Program-made: the position numbers and the translations under genes
In this document: in pieces, positions 1 through 7,000 of the stretch
How positions within the stretch are numbered: the first letter of the stretch is position 1
Layout: each line of letters begins with the position of its first letter
Assembly (NCBI GenBank): GCA_036494925.1
Contig: DASXNR010000234.1
Span: 1-8,616, forward strand
DNA from: JAMXLO01 sp036494925
GTDB lineage: Bacteria; Pseudomonadota; Alphaproteobacteria; Acetobacterales; Acetobacteraceae
Length of the DNA stretch: 8,616 nucleotides
Direction: 5' to 3'
The notes under the pieces: model-generated
Databases searched by the model: none
What the model saw: only the letters and a program-made list of their open reading frames with translations
What the model was told of the DNA's origin: nothing

Positions 1-431
1 CGCCGCAGCAAGGCGATGAAATCGTGGTGCGCATCGCGTTGATGCAGGAACAGCGGCTTCTGCGCATCGACTGCGATCTGCAGCTGGCGCTCGAACACCG
101 CGAGCTGCACGTCGCGCGGCGAATAATTACGGTTGTAGTCCAACCCGGTTTCGCCCACGGCACGCACTTCCGGATGCGTCGCCAGTTCACGAAGCAGGGC
201 ATCAGTGACATCGTCGTAATCGATTGCATGGTGGGGATGCACGCCCGCCGTGGCGTAAAGCACGCCGGGGTGCTTCTGTGCGAGCGCCAGCGCGTGCGTG
301 CTGCCATCACGCGATGCGCCGGTAACGATCAGTCGCGTCACGCCATGCGCCTGCGCACGCTGCAGCACGGCATCAAGGTCATGGTGAAACGATTCATGCG
401 TGAGATTGGCGCCGATATCGAGCAACTGCAT
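1..431 (-). CDS. tatD: TatD family metal-dependent deoxyribonuclease, N-terminal 143 codons (cut by window edge)
   Basis: This is the start of a TatD-type hydrolase, a cytoplasmic TIM-barrel, metal-dependent DNase/exonuclease family of about 260 residues; only 143 codons lie in the window and the C-terminal half is missing. The translation begins MQLLDIGANLTHESF, matching the DIGxNLT opening of E. coli TatD. It lacks the HxH pair that opens the YcfH and YjjV branches, so it belongs to TatD proper. Other family landmarks are AGVHPH (residues 62-67), GETGLDYNRNYS (93-104, with the metal-ligand Glu94) and FLHQRDAH (128-135, with His130 as an expected ligand). The start at 429-431 fits the family N-terminus, although no strong Shine-Dalgarno precedes it. 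It is transcribed divergently from the secreted-protein genes to its right. Family and symbol are firm; the cellular role (DNA repair or quality control) is from family knowledge. Confidence 0.93.
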   Translation of the reverse strand, partial: MQLLDIGANLTHESFHHDLDAVLQRAQAHGVTRLIVTGASRDGSTHALALAQKHPGVLYATAGVHPHHAIDYDDVTDALLRELATHPEVRAVGETGLDYNRNYSPRDVQLAVFERQLQIAVDAQKPLFLHQRDAHHDFIALLR

Positions 432-458
432 GGGCTTGAAGGTGAGTGAAAGTCGCTC

Positions 459-486
459 ATTGTCCCAGACAAGTCCGACGCCGCAA
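459..486 (-). promoter_or_regulatory. Possible sigma70-like promoter for tatD
   Basis: On the minus strand, TTGCGG (complement of 481-486) is followed after 16 bases by GACAAT (complement of 459-464). These match 3 of 6 and 4 of 6 consensus positions. Transcription would start around 452, leaving a leader of about 20 bases before the tatD ATG at 431. T-runs upstream (complement of 491-496 and 507-512) could act as an UP-like element. This is a pattern match only. Confidence 0.3.
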
Positions 487-693
487 GGTCGAAAAAGGTG
501 CGGTGCGAAAAACCTCGAGAAATGCCCTACGCGACAGCGGGAAAATTCGCAGCCCTATGCCCTTGGCGATCGCAAGAAGTTGCTGGTAGCGTCCTTTGGC
601 CGCAGTTCCTTGACTTGCCCGCGCTCCGACGCAGCAAGCGTCGAAGCGCGGTGGGGACAGTGACATGTTCAACGACCAAGGGAGGGGAATCCC

Positions 694-849
694 ATGCATC
701 GCACAGCCGTGCCATCCACCAGGGTGTTGGATCAGGCCGAATCACCCGGCGCCGTTCATCGACGATACGACCCACCTGTGCATCACCGATACCGCTTGCT
801 TCGATCCACTAGCGCGGACACCGGACGCGACGCGACGGCCTTGAGCTAG
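694..849 (+). CDS. Possible small ORF, 51 codons, unknown function
   Basis: A 51-codon ORF starts at ATG 694 and ends at TAG 847-849. Its main support is a very strong ribosome-binding site, AAGGGAGGGG at 678-687, with the GGAGG core 8 bases before the ATG. The product would be small, basic and rich in Arg and His (it begins MHRTAVPSTRVLDQAES). It has no signal peptide, membrane segment or family motif that I recognise. Third-position GC is about 65 percent, which is not strongly coding-like for this genome. A second ORF (665-844) overlaps it in another frame. A hairpin at 856-874 follows 7 bases after the stop and could terminate a short transcript. It may be a genuine small protein, a leader peptide or chance. 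Confidence 0.25.
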   Translation: MHRTAVPSTRVLDQAESPGAVHRRYDPPVHHRYRLLRSTSADTGRDATALS

Positions 850-855
850 CGAAAC

Positions 856-874
856 GGCCGGAGTCTCACCGGCC
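856..874 (+). other. Hairpin GGCCGG / CCGGCC after the small ORF
   Basis: A perfect 6-bp stem (856-861 with 869-874) with a 7-base loop lies just after the stop of the candidate small ORF. No T-run follows, so it is not a standard intrinsic terminator. Its left arm is part of the 9-mer CGGCCGGAG, which recurs in two other intergenic hairpins of this window (1047-1055 and 3591-3599). Confidence 0.4.
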
Positions 875-906
875 ACCCGGCAGGGTGCCGTGCTGTTCAA
901 AACGTC

Positions 907-942
907 ACGCGAACCTCGGGGTCATTTCCCCCGGGTGCGCGT
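907..942 (+). other. Strong leader hairpin, possible structured RNA element
   Basis: Two arms fold into a stem of 13 pairs. A907-G911 pairs with C938-T942, 913-915 with 934-936, and 917-921 with 929-933. The stem has one A-G mismatch (912/937), one bulged T (916) and a 7-base loop (922-928). It lies about 160 bases upstream of the ATG at 1103, so it would be in a long 5' leader if transcription starts before it. I do not recognise a known riboswitch core. Confidence 0.45.
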
Positions 943-1019
943 ACACATCGGTTCACCGGATAGCTACAACCAGGACCCCCTATCAGGTGGCCCGGCGCTG
1001 GGTGCTGCCCGGACATAAC

Positions 1020-1050
1020 GCCGGAGTGGAAGGGGTAGTTCCGCTCCGGC
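1020..1050 (+). other. 12-bp stem-loop upstream of the secreted-protein unit
   Basis: GCCGGAGTGGAA (1020-1031) pairs with TTCCGCTCCGGC (1039-1050), 12 pairs including one G-T wobble, around a 7-base loop. The right arm overlaps a perfect 12-base palindrome, CTCCGGCCGGAG (1044-1055), so two alternative folds compete for the same bases. No T-run follows. It sits about 50 bases before the ATG at 1103 and may be a leader structure or an attenuator-like switch; function is unknown. Confidence 0.45.
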
Positions 1051-1102
1051 CGGAGTGGTGTCGGATGCCGGCATCGCATTTTTTTCAAGGGAGTGAGGAT
1101 TC

Positions 1103-1573
1103 ATGCATAGAAAAACGATGATCCAGACCGCTGGTTTGAGCCTGGCAGGGTGGCTGCTTGTTGGCGCGGTGTCGGCGCAGGCGGCCGATCAGGCGGCGGC
1201 TGGACCGCAGACCACGGTTGCTGTGCAGGGTGTGCAGGTGGCGATCGATCCGGCTACCGGACGCTTGCGCGAGCCCACGGCAGCCGAGCGTGATGCGCTT
1301 TCCAAGGCGCTGATCGATCAGGCGATGCAGAACCGCAGCAGTCAGCGGAACGCCAGCGGCACCGATTTTGTGCGCCCGCTGACCGAGCAGGATGCCCGCG
1401 CCACCACCCGCAAGTCGCGCTTGAGCAGTGGGGTCGAGGTGACCAGCGTCGACCTCCCCGAAAGCCTGGTAAGCAGCCTGGTAGCCGAGAAGCAGGCGGA
1501 TGGCAGCTTGCTGATTTATCACCAAGGCGAAAACGCCGGCGATGCCAAGAGCAAGCAGGAGGTGAGCCGATGA
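1103..1573 (+). CDS. Small exported protein of unknown function, coupled to the metalloprotease gene
   Basis: A 156-residue protein with a clear Sec signal peptide: basic start MHRKTM, hydrophobic core to about residue 24, and an Ala-X-Ala type cleavage near SAQAA (residues 24-28). The mature part is about 128 residues, polar and without cysteine. It carries the stretch DPATGRLREPTAAERDAL (about 49-66) and, near the C-terminus, a segment reading DGSLLIYHQG, with no enzymatic motif I can name. The start has a good SD, AAGGGAG at 1087-1093, 9 bases before ATG. Its last codons overlap the next gene by 4 bases (ATGA at 1570-1573), which indicates translational coupling to the protease. A dedicated partner role (propeptide-like chaperone, inhibitor or substrate) is inferred from this arrangement only. 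I am sure it is a gene and unsure of its function. Confidence 0.85.
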   Translation: MHRKTMIQTAGLSLAGWLLVGAVSAQAADQAAAGPQTTVAVQGVQVAIDPATGRLREPTAAERDALSKALIDQAMQNRSSQRNASGTDFVRPLTEQDARATTRKSRLSSGVEVTSVDLPESLVSSLVAEKQADGSLLIYHQGENAGDAKSKQEVSR

Positions 1574-3584
1574 ATCGCCACAAGCTGATGTGCTTGAGCA
1601 TCGCGATGTCTATTGGCCTGGTGGCCGGCACGGCGACCGCGGCCGAGATTCGCATCGTCAACCAGGACGCGGGCACCAAGAAGGGTCTTGACGACCCCGC
1701 GCCGACCTCGCCGGTGGGAAGCAACCCCGGCACGACGCGCGGTCAGCAGGCGCTGATCGTGTTCCAGTTCGCGGCCGACCTCTGGGGCGCGGTGCTGAAG
1801 AGCAACGTGCCAATCATCAATAACGCGACCTTCAAGGATCTGTCCTGTACGGCCACGTCCGGCGTGCTCGGCTCGTCCGGCACCACCACGATCCATCGGT
1901 TCGGCAGTCCGCCGCCGACGGGTGCACTGGCGGGCGTGTGGTATCACTCCGCGCTCGCTGATGCGTTGGCCGGCGAGGACCTCGGCGGTGGCAAGGCCGA
2001 TATCCAGAGCCAGTTCAACGGCAAGATGGGCAGCACCGGATGCCTCGAAGGTTCGTCGTGGTACTTCGGTTTGGACGCAAGACACCTGGCAACCAGACCA
2101 ACTTCCTCAACGTCGTGCTGCATGAAATGGCCCATGGCCTAGGCTTCTCCGCCTTCAACAGTCTGGCCACGGGCAAGCAGTTCACCGGCAACGATGGCGT
2201 TGGTTATCCGGACATCTATTCGAAGTTTGTCTACGACAACACGCAGGGCAAGTACTTCTACGAGCTCACCGAGCCGCAGCGCGTCGCCTCGGCACTGAAC
2301 GACAACAACCTGGTTTTTACTGGCAACCATGTCGTGCAGCAGGCGCCGTTGGCGCTCGAAGCGACGCCGATGCTGCGCATTACCGCGCCGGCAGCAGTGG
2401 CGGGCGACTATGAGTTTGCCCCCGCGACGTTCGGGCCCAAGGCAGATGCTGCTAATTTCGCGGGTGGTGTCGTGCAGGCCGTGTCGGGCGCGAATCTCAA
2501 CGACGGTTGCGCGACGCTGACCAACGCCGCCGCCGTCGCCGGCAAGATCGCGCTGATCGATCGCGGCACCTGCGATTTCGCCACCAAGTCGCTCAACGCG
2601 CAAGCCGCCGGTGCCAAGGCCGTATTGCTGGCTAATAACCAGCCGGGCACGCTCAATCCGGGTGGTACCCCCGCGACTCCCGTCGCCATTCCGGTGGGCC
2701 TGATCAGCCAAGCGGATGGTGCGAAGTTGAAGGGCGCGTTATCGGGCCTTATCGCCAATGGTGTGATGGGTGGCAGCATGCTGGCAGGCGCGGACGTGGC
2801 CGGCCGCGTGAAGCTGTATGCACCAACCACGCTGGCGCAGGGCTCCTCGTTCTCGCACTACGACACGCGCCTGACGCCGAACGCGCTGATGGAATTCGCG
2901 ATCACGGACACCCTGGTCGGTCAGATCGACGTGGATCTCACACCTGCGTTGTTCCAGGACATTGGCTGGCAACTCAACGACGGCACGCAGCGTCTGCTCA
3001 GCTGCAACACAGGTGTTCCCACCTGGGTGCCGGGTGGCGTGATCGTTGGCGCCAATGTGCTGGGCACGGCCAAGGTCAAGGCAGGTGCGGCGGTCAACCT
3101 GGGCAGCTATCGCACGGCGATGCTGGCCTATGCGGGCGACCTCGCCGCAGGCGGGCTGATCACGCAGACACAGGCAACCAGCCTCAACGCTTGTCTGTCC
3201 GATGCAGAACTGCAGAAGCAGTTCACCGCATGGGGTTCTGGCGGCACCGAACCGGGTGGCCCGGTCGTGGTCACGTTGCAGAACGGCATCGCACTGGGCG
3301 GACAGACCGGCGCTGCTGGCAGCGAGACGGTCTACAAGCTAGAGGTGCCCGCTGGCGCTCGTAGCTTGGTGATTCGCACGTTCGGCGGCACCGGCGACGT
3401 ATCGCTGTACGTCAAGGCCGGCGGCGTACCAACCACAACCGCCTATGACGCGCAGTCAGCGCACGTAGGCAACGCGGAGTCGGTGACCGTGGCGCGTCCG
3501 GTGGCGGGCACCTACTACCTGAAGCTGGTCGGAGTGAAGACCTACGTGGGAGTGAGCGTACAGGGCAGTTACACCGTGCCCTGA
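1570..3584 (+). pseudogene. Secreted zinc metalloprotease with PA and PPC domains, frameshifted
   Basis: The gene starts at ATG 1570 with a perfect SD (AGGAGG, 1557-1562), overlapping the upstream stop. It is read in one frame to about 2076 and in another to TGA 3582-3584. Restoring one base at about 2077 gives a continuous protein of about 671 residues; as sequenced, translation stops at 2140-2142 after 190 residues. In the restored protein: signal peptide 1-25 (cut near TATAA/E); zinc motif HEMAHGLGF at 185-193; protease-associated (PA) domain about 285-395, with its two Cys flanking the conserved IALIDRG strand; then SHYD (His430) and NALMEF (Met441), which fit the third zinc ligand and Met-turn of a leishmanolysin-like/metzincin fold; DLTPALFQDIGW closing the catalytic domain; and a bacterial pre-peptidase C-terminal (PPC) domain about 565-671. 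It is expected to be a periplasmic or secreted protease. The family assignment is confident; the assignment of His430 and Met441 is inference. Either a real inactivating mutation or a sequencing error explains the break. Confidence 0.85.
2077..2078 (+). other. Frameshift site: one base missing in the protease gene
   Basis: The frame-1 translation runs SSWYFGLD up to GAC 2074-2076. The next sensible codon is AAG at 2079 in frame 3, starting KTPGNQTNFLNVVLHEMAH. Only GC lies between them, where a glycine codon such as GGC would restore continuity, so a single G is probably missing. No slippery heptamer of the X XXY YYZ type is present here, which argues against programmed frameshifting. Confidence 0.85.
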
Positions 3585-3590
3585 TGGGGC

Positions 3591-3618
3591 CGGCCGGAGC
3601 AGCGTTTAGCTCCGGCCG
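3591..3618 (+). terminator. Terminator-like hairpin after the protease gene
   Basis: A perfect 10-bp stem, CGGCCGGAGC (3591-3600) with GCTCCGGCCG (3609-3618), has an 8-base loop and begins 7 bases after the protease stop. Its position suits transcription termination or 3'-end protection. No T-run follows, so it is not a canonical intrinsic terminator. It shares the CGGCCGGAG arm with the intergenic hairpins at 856 and 1047. Confidence 0.5.
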
Positions 3619-3626
3619 AGCCTAGG

Positions 3627-3654
3627 TGCCGACGGTCTGCACAGGCAGTCGGCA
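3627..3654 (+). other. Second hairpin in the protease-adhesin spacer
   Basis: TGCCGAC (3627-3633) and GTCGGCA (3648-3654) form a 7-bp stem. A short inner TGC/GCA pairing (3638-3640 with 3645-3647) is possible. It follows the terminator-like hairpin directly and may be part of the same transcript 3' end. A short inverted repeat, TGACG-T-CGTCA, follows at 3678-3688 and could be a protein-binding site, but that is speculative. Confidence 0.3.
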
Positions 3655-3778
3655 TCCCATCCGCAGGGTCAAGGTTGTGACGTCGTCAGGCGGGTAACCG
3701 CGCGAGTCGCGGAAAAACGAGGAACACGTCTCGAAGGCGTCCATTCGGACCGCCCTTGGAAGCGTGCGTCCTGATGAC

Positions 3779-3800
3779 GCCGCGGCAAGCGTGCCGCGGC
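3779..3800 (+). promoter_or_regulatory. Stem-loop in the leader of the adhesin gene
   Basis: GCCGCGGCA (3779-3787) pairs perfectly with TGCCGCGGC (3792-3800) around a 4-base loop, AGCG. It lies 64 bases before the adhesin ATG. There is no T-run, so it is more likely a leader RNA structure than a terminator. I could not identify a convincing promoter in 3619-3864. Confidence 0.4.
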
Positions 3801-3864
3801 CATCCGGGTCGTCGGGCGGGAGCCTGGGCACCCATCGATCGCAAGCATCATTTCGGGGAAGACG

Positions 3865-4041
3865 ATGAACAAGATCTATAGCAAGGTGTGGAACGCGTCG
3901 CTGGGCATCCTGGTCGTGGCGAGCGAATGGGCCAAGGCCCATGGCAAGGGCGCAGGTGCGCGTCGTCGGCGCGCCGCGACCATCGCGGCGCCGTTGGCAG
4001 CCGGTGTTTTGCTGGCGCTGGGAACAGCATCGGCGCACGCA
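3865..4041 (+). other. ESPR extended signal peptide of the adhesin
   Basis: Residues 1-24 (MNKIYSKVWNASLG...SEWAK) match the extended signal peptide region (ESPR) of large type V autotransporters. A basic RRRR cluster (33-36), a hydrophobic core (37-53) and cleavage after Ala-His-Ala (57-59) follow. ESPRs slow inner-membrane export of very large passengers. The motif also confirms the start codon. Confidence 0.92.
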
Positions 4042-7000
4042 GGAGGCGTTGATGCAAGTGATCCCGCGACCTACGGCCAGCTCACGCAGACCGCTCAGGC
4101 GACGGCCGCGGCGCTTGGCGGTGGCGCCAGTTTCGATCCGGCCACCGGCGTGTTCACCGCTCCCACCTATGCGCTGAGCACAGGCAGCTACGCCAAGGTG
4201 TCCGATGCGCTGAGCGCGCTCGACACCAAGGGCGGCAAGTACTACCAGGTCAACAGCACTGGCGTTGCCGCCAGTGCGACCGGCAGCAACGCACTGGCCA
4301 TGGGCGCGACGTCCAAGGCGTCCGCAACGAATGCGATTGCCGTAGGCAACACGGCCACCGCCAGCGGCACCGGCGCAATCGCCATCGGTCAAGGCAGTCA
4401 GTCCACGGGTGCCAGCACCGTAGCGATGGGAGTGTCGAGCAGGGCCAGTGGTCTGGAGACGGTGGCCATCGGCAATCGTGCCAGCGCCACGGGTCCCTAC
4501 AGTGTCGCGGTCGGTGGGCGTGCCGATGTCGGCGACCTGCTTTACGGCGTACCCGGTGTGCTCTACCAGGGAACCACCACGGCGGGCACCGCCGCCAGCG
4601 CCTTTGGCAACGGTGCGGTAGCGTCGGGTCTGGGTGCCGCGGCCGTGGGTACGTTGGCGGCGGCGACCGGCGTGCAATCGAGTGCGCTGGGTGCCTTGGC
4701 CACCGCCAAGGCCAATGGCGGTACCGCCGTCGGCAGTGGCAGCTATGCGGAAGGGGTCAACGCCAGCGCGCTGGGATTCTTGGCGCACGCGAAGGGCGCT
4801 GACAGCATGGCAGCAGGTGCGAACACGGTGGCCAACGGTGCTCGCAGTACCGCTCTTGGCACGGATTCGACCGCCGACGCCGACGACAGCACCGCAACCG
4901 GCAGCGGCAGCGCCGCCTTTGGCGCGCGCAGTACCGCTAACGGCGCCAGTAGCATTGCCAACGCCGACGAGAGCACGGCGCTGGGCTATCGGGCGGTGGC
5001 CTTCGACGCGAACGCCACTGCCATAGGGGCCAACGCCAACGCTTTTGGCGTCGGCGCGTCGGCGTTTGGTAGCGGCGCGAACACGACTGGCGACTATGCG
5101 ACGGCAACGGGTTACGGTGCTATCGCCAGCCAGTACGGTGCCGCCTATGGCGCGAATGCCCAGTCGAATGCTGCGCGCAGCACGGCGCTGGGTGCCGATG
5201 CCATCGCCGATGAAGAGGACAGCACGGCCACCGGCTCGGGCAGCGCTGCATTCGCCGAGCGCAGCACCGCCAATGGCGCCGGCAGCATGGCCAACGGTAG
5301 TGAGAGCACAGCGCTGGGGTATCAGGCGCTGGCCCATGACGCGAACGCCACCGCGGTCGGTGCGAATGCCAACGCTTTCGGCGTCGGCGCATCCTCGTTC
5401 GGTAGCGGATCAAACACCAATGCCGATTACGCAACGGCCTCAGGCTACGGCAGTGTGGCTGCGGGTGTGCAAAGCGCCGCCTATGGCGCGAATGCGCAAG
5501 CGAGCGCAGGAGGTGCCGTGGCCATCGGTGGCCAAGCCGTTGACGATGATGGCAATGCATTGCTGGTAGACGCCAACGGCAATCCCGTCACCAGTGGCGC
5601 CGTCGCCAGCGGCACCGTCGCCACCGCCGTGGGCGCGGGTACTGAAGCCAGTGGCTTTGCTTCCTCGGCCTTTGGTGTGGGTGCCTATGCGGCCGGCGAG
5701 CAATCGCTGGCACTGGGCGCGGTAAGCACCGCCACCGGCGAATTCGCCACGGCTGTGGGCACGGAGAGTACCGCAAGCGGCGACGCCAGCATGGCGATGG
5801 GCTATGGCAGCCACGCGTCCAGCGCCGCCGCCACTGCTCTAGGCACGTTCGGCAATGCATCCGGTGCCTTCGCCACAGCCGTTGGCTACGATGCCAAGGC
5901 GACAGGTGATGGCGCGCTGGCCTTGGGGGAGTCGGCCACGGCCAGCGCCACGGAAAGCGTCGCGATCGGTGGCAGCACGTTCTATGGATTCAAGCCGACG
6001 CAGGCGACGGGCGTGCGGGCGGTCGCGGTCGGTGCCGGCGCCTGGGCGCTCAGTGACTACAGCACGGCGCTTGGTTTCAATAGCCGCGTGCAAGAAGACG
6101 CCTATGACGGCGTCGCCTTGGGCGGCAACGCCACGGTGGCGGCAAAGAGCAGCGTGGCGTTGGGATATGGCAGCGTGGCGCTCCGCAGCGATACGGTCTC
6201 GGTGGGTAGGAAGGGCTCCGAGCGCCAGATCACCAATGTCGCCGCCGGCACCGAGGCCACTGATGCGGTGAACCTGGCGCAGATGCAGAGCTCGATCGCT
6301 GCTGCGAACCGCTATGTGAGCGTCAATGGCAATCCCGATGGCGGCGACGATGCCATCGCCGAAGGCGAGCTGAGCTTGGCGGCCGGCTCTGGCGCGGCGG
6401 CTTACGGCGAAGGCAGTGCTGCCATGGGCACCGGCGCGGTCGCCTTTGGCGACTACGCCAGCGCCACGGGCTACAGCGCACTGGCGCAGGGCGGCCACAG
6501 CAGCGCCTATGGTGACAACGCCCAGGCCCTCGGGGAAAGCAGTCTTGCGTTTGGCAGCAATGCACTGGCCAGCGGCGTCGGCGCCAGCGCCAGCGGCACC
6601 GGTGCCCGGGCCAGCGGCGACAACAGCACCGCCACCGGCATGCTGGCGGAGGCAAGCGAAGCCCGGTCCACTGCCAACGGTTTCCGCAGTTGGGCAGCCG
6701 GACCGGGTGCCACCGCCGTTGGCAGCGATAGCGTGGCCGGCTACCTGGACACCGCCGTGGGCTACGGTGCCGAGGCCCGTGGTGGCAGGTCCATCGCTAT
6801 CGGGACCTGGGCGATGGCCTTGGAGGGCGCCACCATCGCCATCGGCGGTAGCTCCGTAGCTTCAGAGCCCTTGGCTATCGCTATGGGTCCAAATGCACGG
6901 GCCTTGGCCGAAGGCGCCGTCGCCATCGGCTTTTTCGCAAACGCGGCCGGGGATGGTGCCGTGTCGCTGGGCGATGGCAGCGGGGCTGCCGGTTACGGCG

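Larger units (their letters stand above)
432..1102. other. Divergent intergenic region between tatD and the secreted-protein unit
   Basis: These 671 bases separate the divergent tatD and the gene at 1103. I see no recognisable protein family here. Several overlapping ORFs of about 60-105 codons exist in competing frames on both strands (for example 457-699 minus, 498-812 plus), but none has a recognisable motif. The 694-849 ORF is listed separately because of its ribosome-binding site. From about 850 onward the stretch is rich in inverted repeats, with hairpins at 856-874, 907-942 and 1020-1050, a perfect 12-base palindrome at 1064-1075 and a seven-T run at 1079-1085 just ahead of the next gene's SD. 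It probably contains the promoter and a long structured leader of the secreted-protein unit. I could not place that promoter convincingly. Confidence 0.55.

Noticed and set aside
457..699. 80-codon minus-strand ORF upstream of tatD
   Set aside because: No SD, no family motif, basic low-quality composition, and two other ORFs compete in the same bases. It also overlaps the candidate tatD promoter.
498..812. 104-codon plus-strand ORF
   Set aside because: No SD and no recognisable domain; the composition (Arg/Ser-rich) looks like out-of-frame GC-rich DNA.
890..1000. c-di-GMP-I (GEMM) riboswitch upstream of the secreted-protein unit
   Set aside because: There is a faint resemblance (ACGCGAACC at 907-915, GGTTCACCGG at 950-959), but the conserved ACGCAAAGCC core and the tetraloop/receptor layout are absent.
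1064..1085. Intrinsic terminator: palindrome GATGCCGGCATC followed by seven T
   Set aside because: A loopless palindrome can form only about four pairs once a loop is allowed, and the T-run abuts the SD of the gene at 1103. It is more likely part of the leader.
1085..2085. Minus-strand ORFs of 146, 159 and 188 codons
   Set aside because: They are shadows of the small exported protein and protease genes, which have signal peptides, strong SDs and family motifs on the plus strand.
2060..2085. Programmed -1 ribosomal frameshifting in the protease gene
   Set aside because: The required direction would be -1, but no X XXY YYZ slippery heptamer or obvious downstream pseudoknot is visible. A simple missing base in a glycine codon explains the data better.
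3622..5337. 571-codon open frame on the minus strand, plus similar minus-strand frames at 5839-6498 and 6862-7719
   Set aside because: They lie antisense to the adhesin, whose ESPR, necks and head repeats prove the plus-strand frame. The minus-strand translations are Arg/Gly/Ala-rich, repeat with the same period as the head repeats and match no family. GC-skewed periodic codons avoid stops on the other strand.
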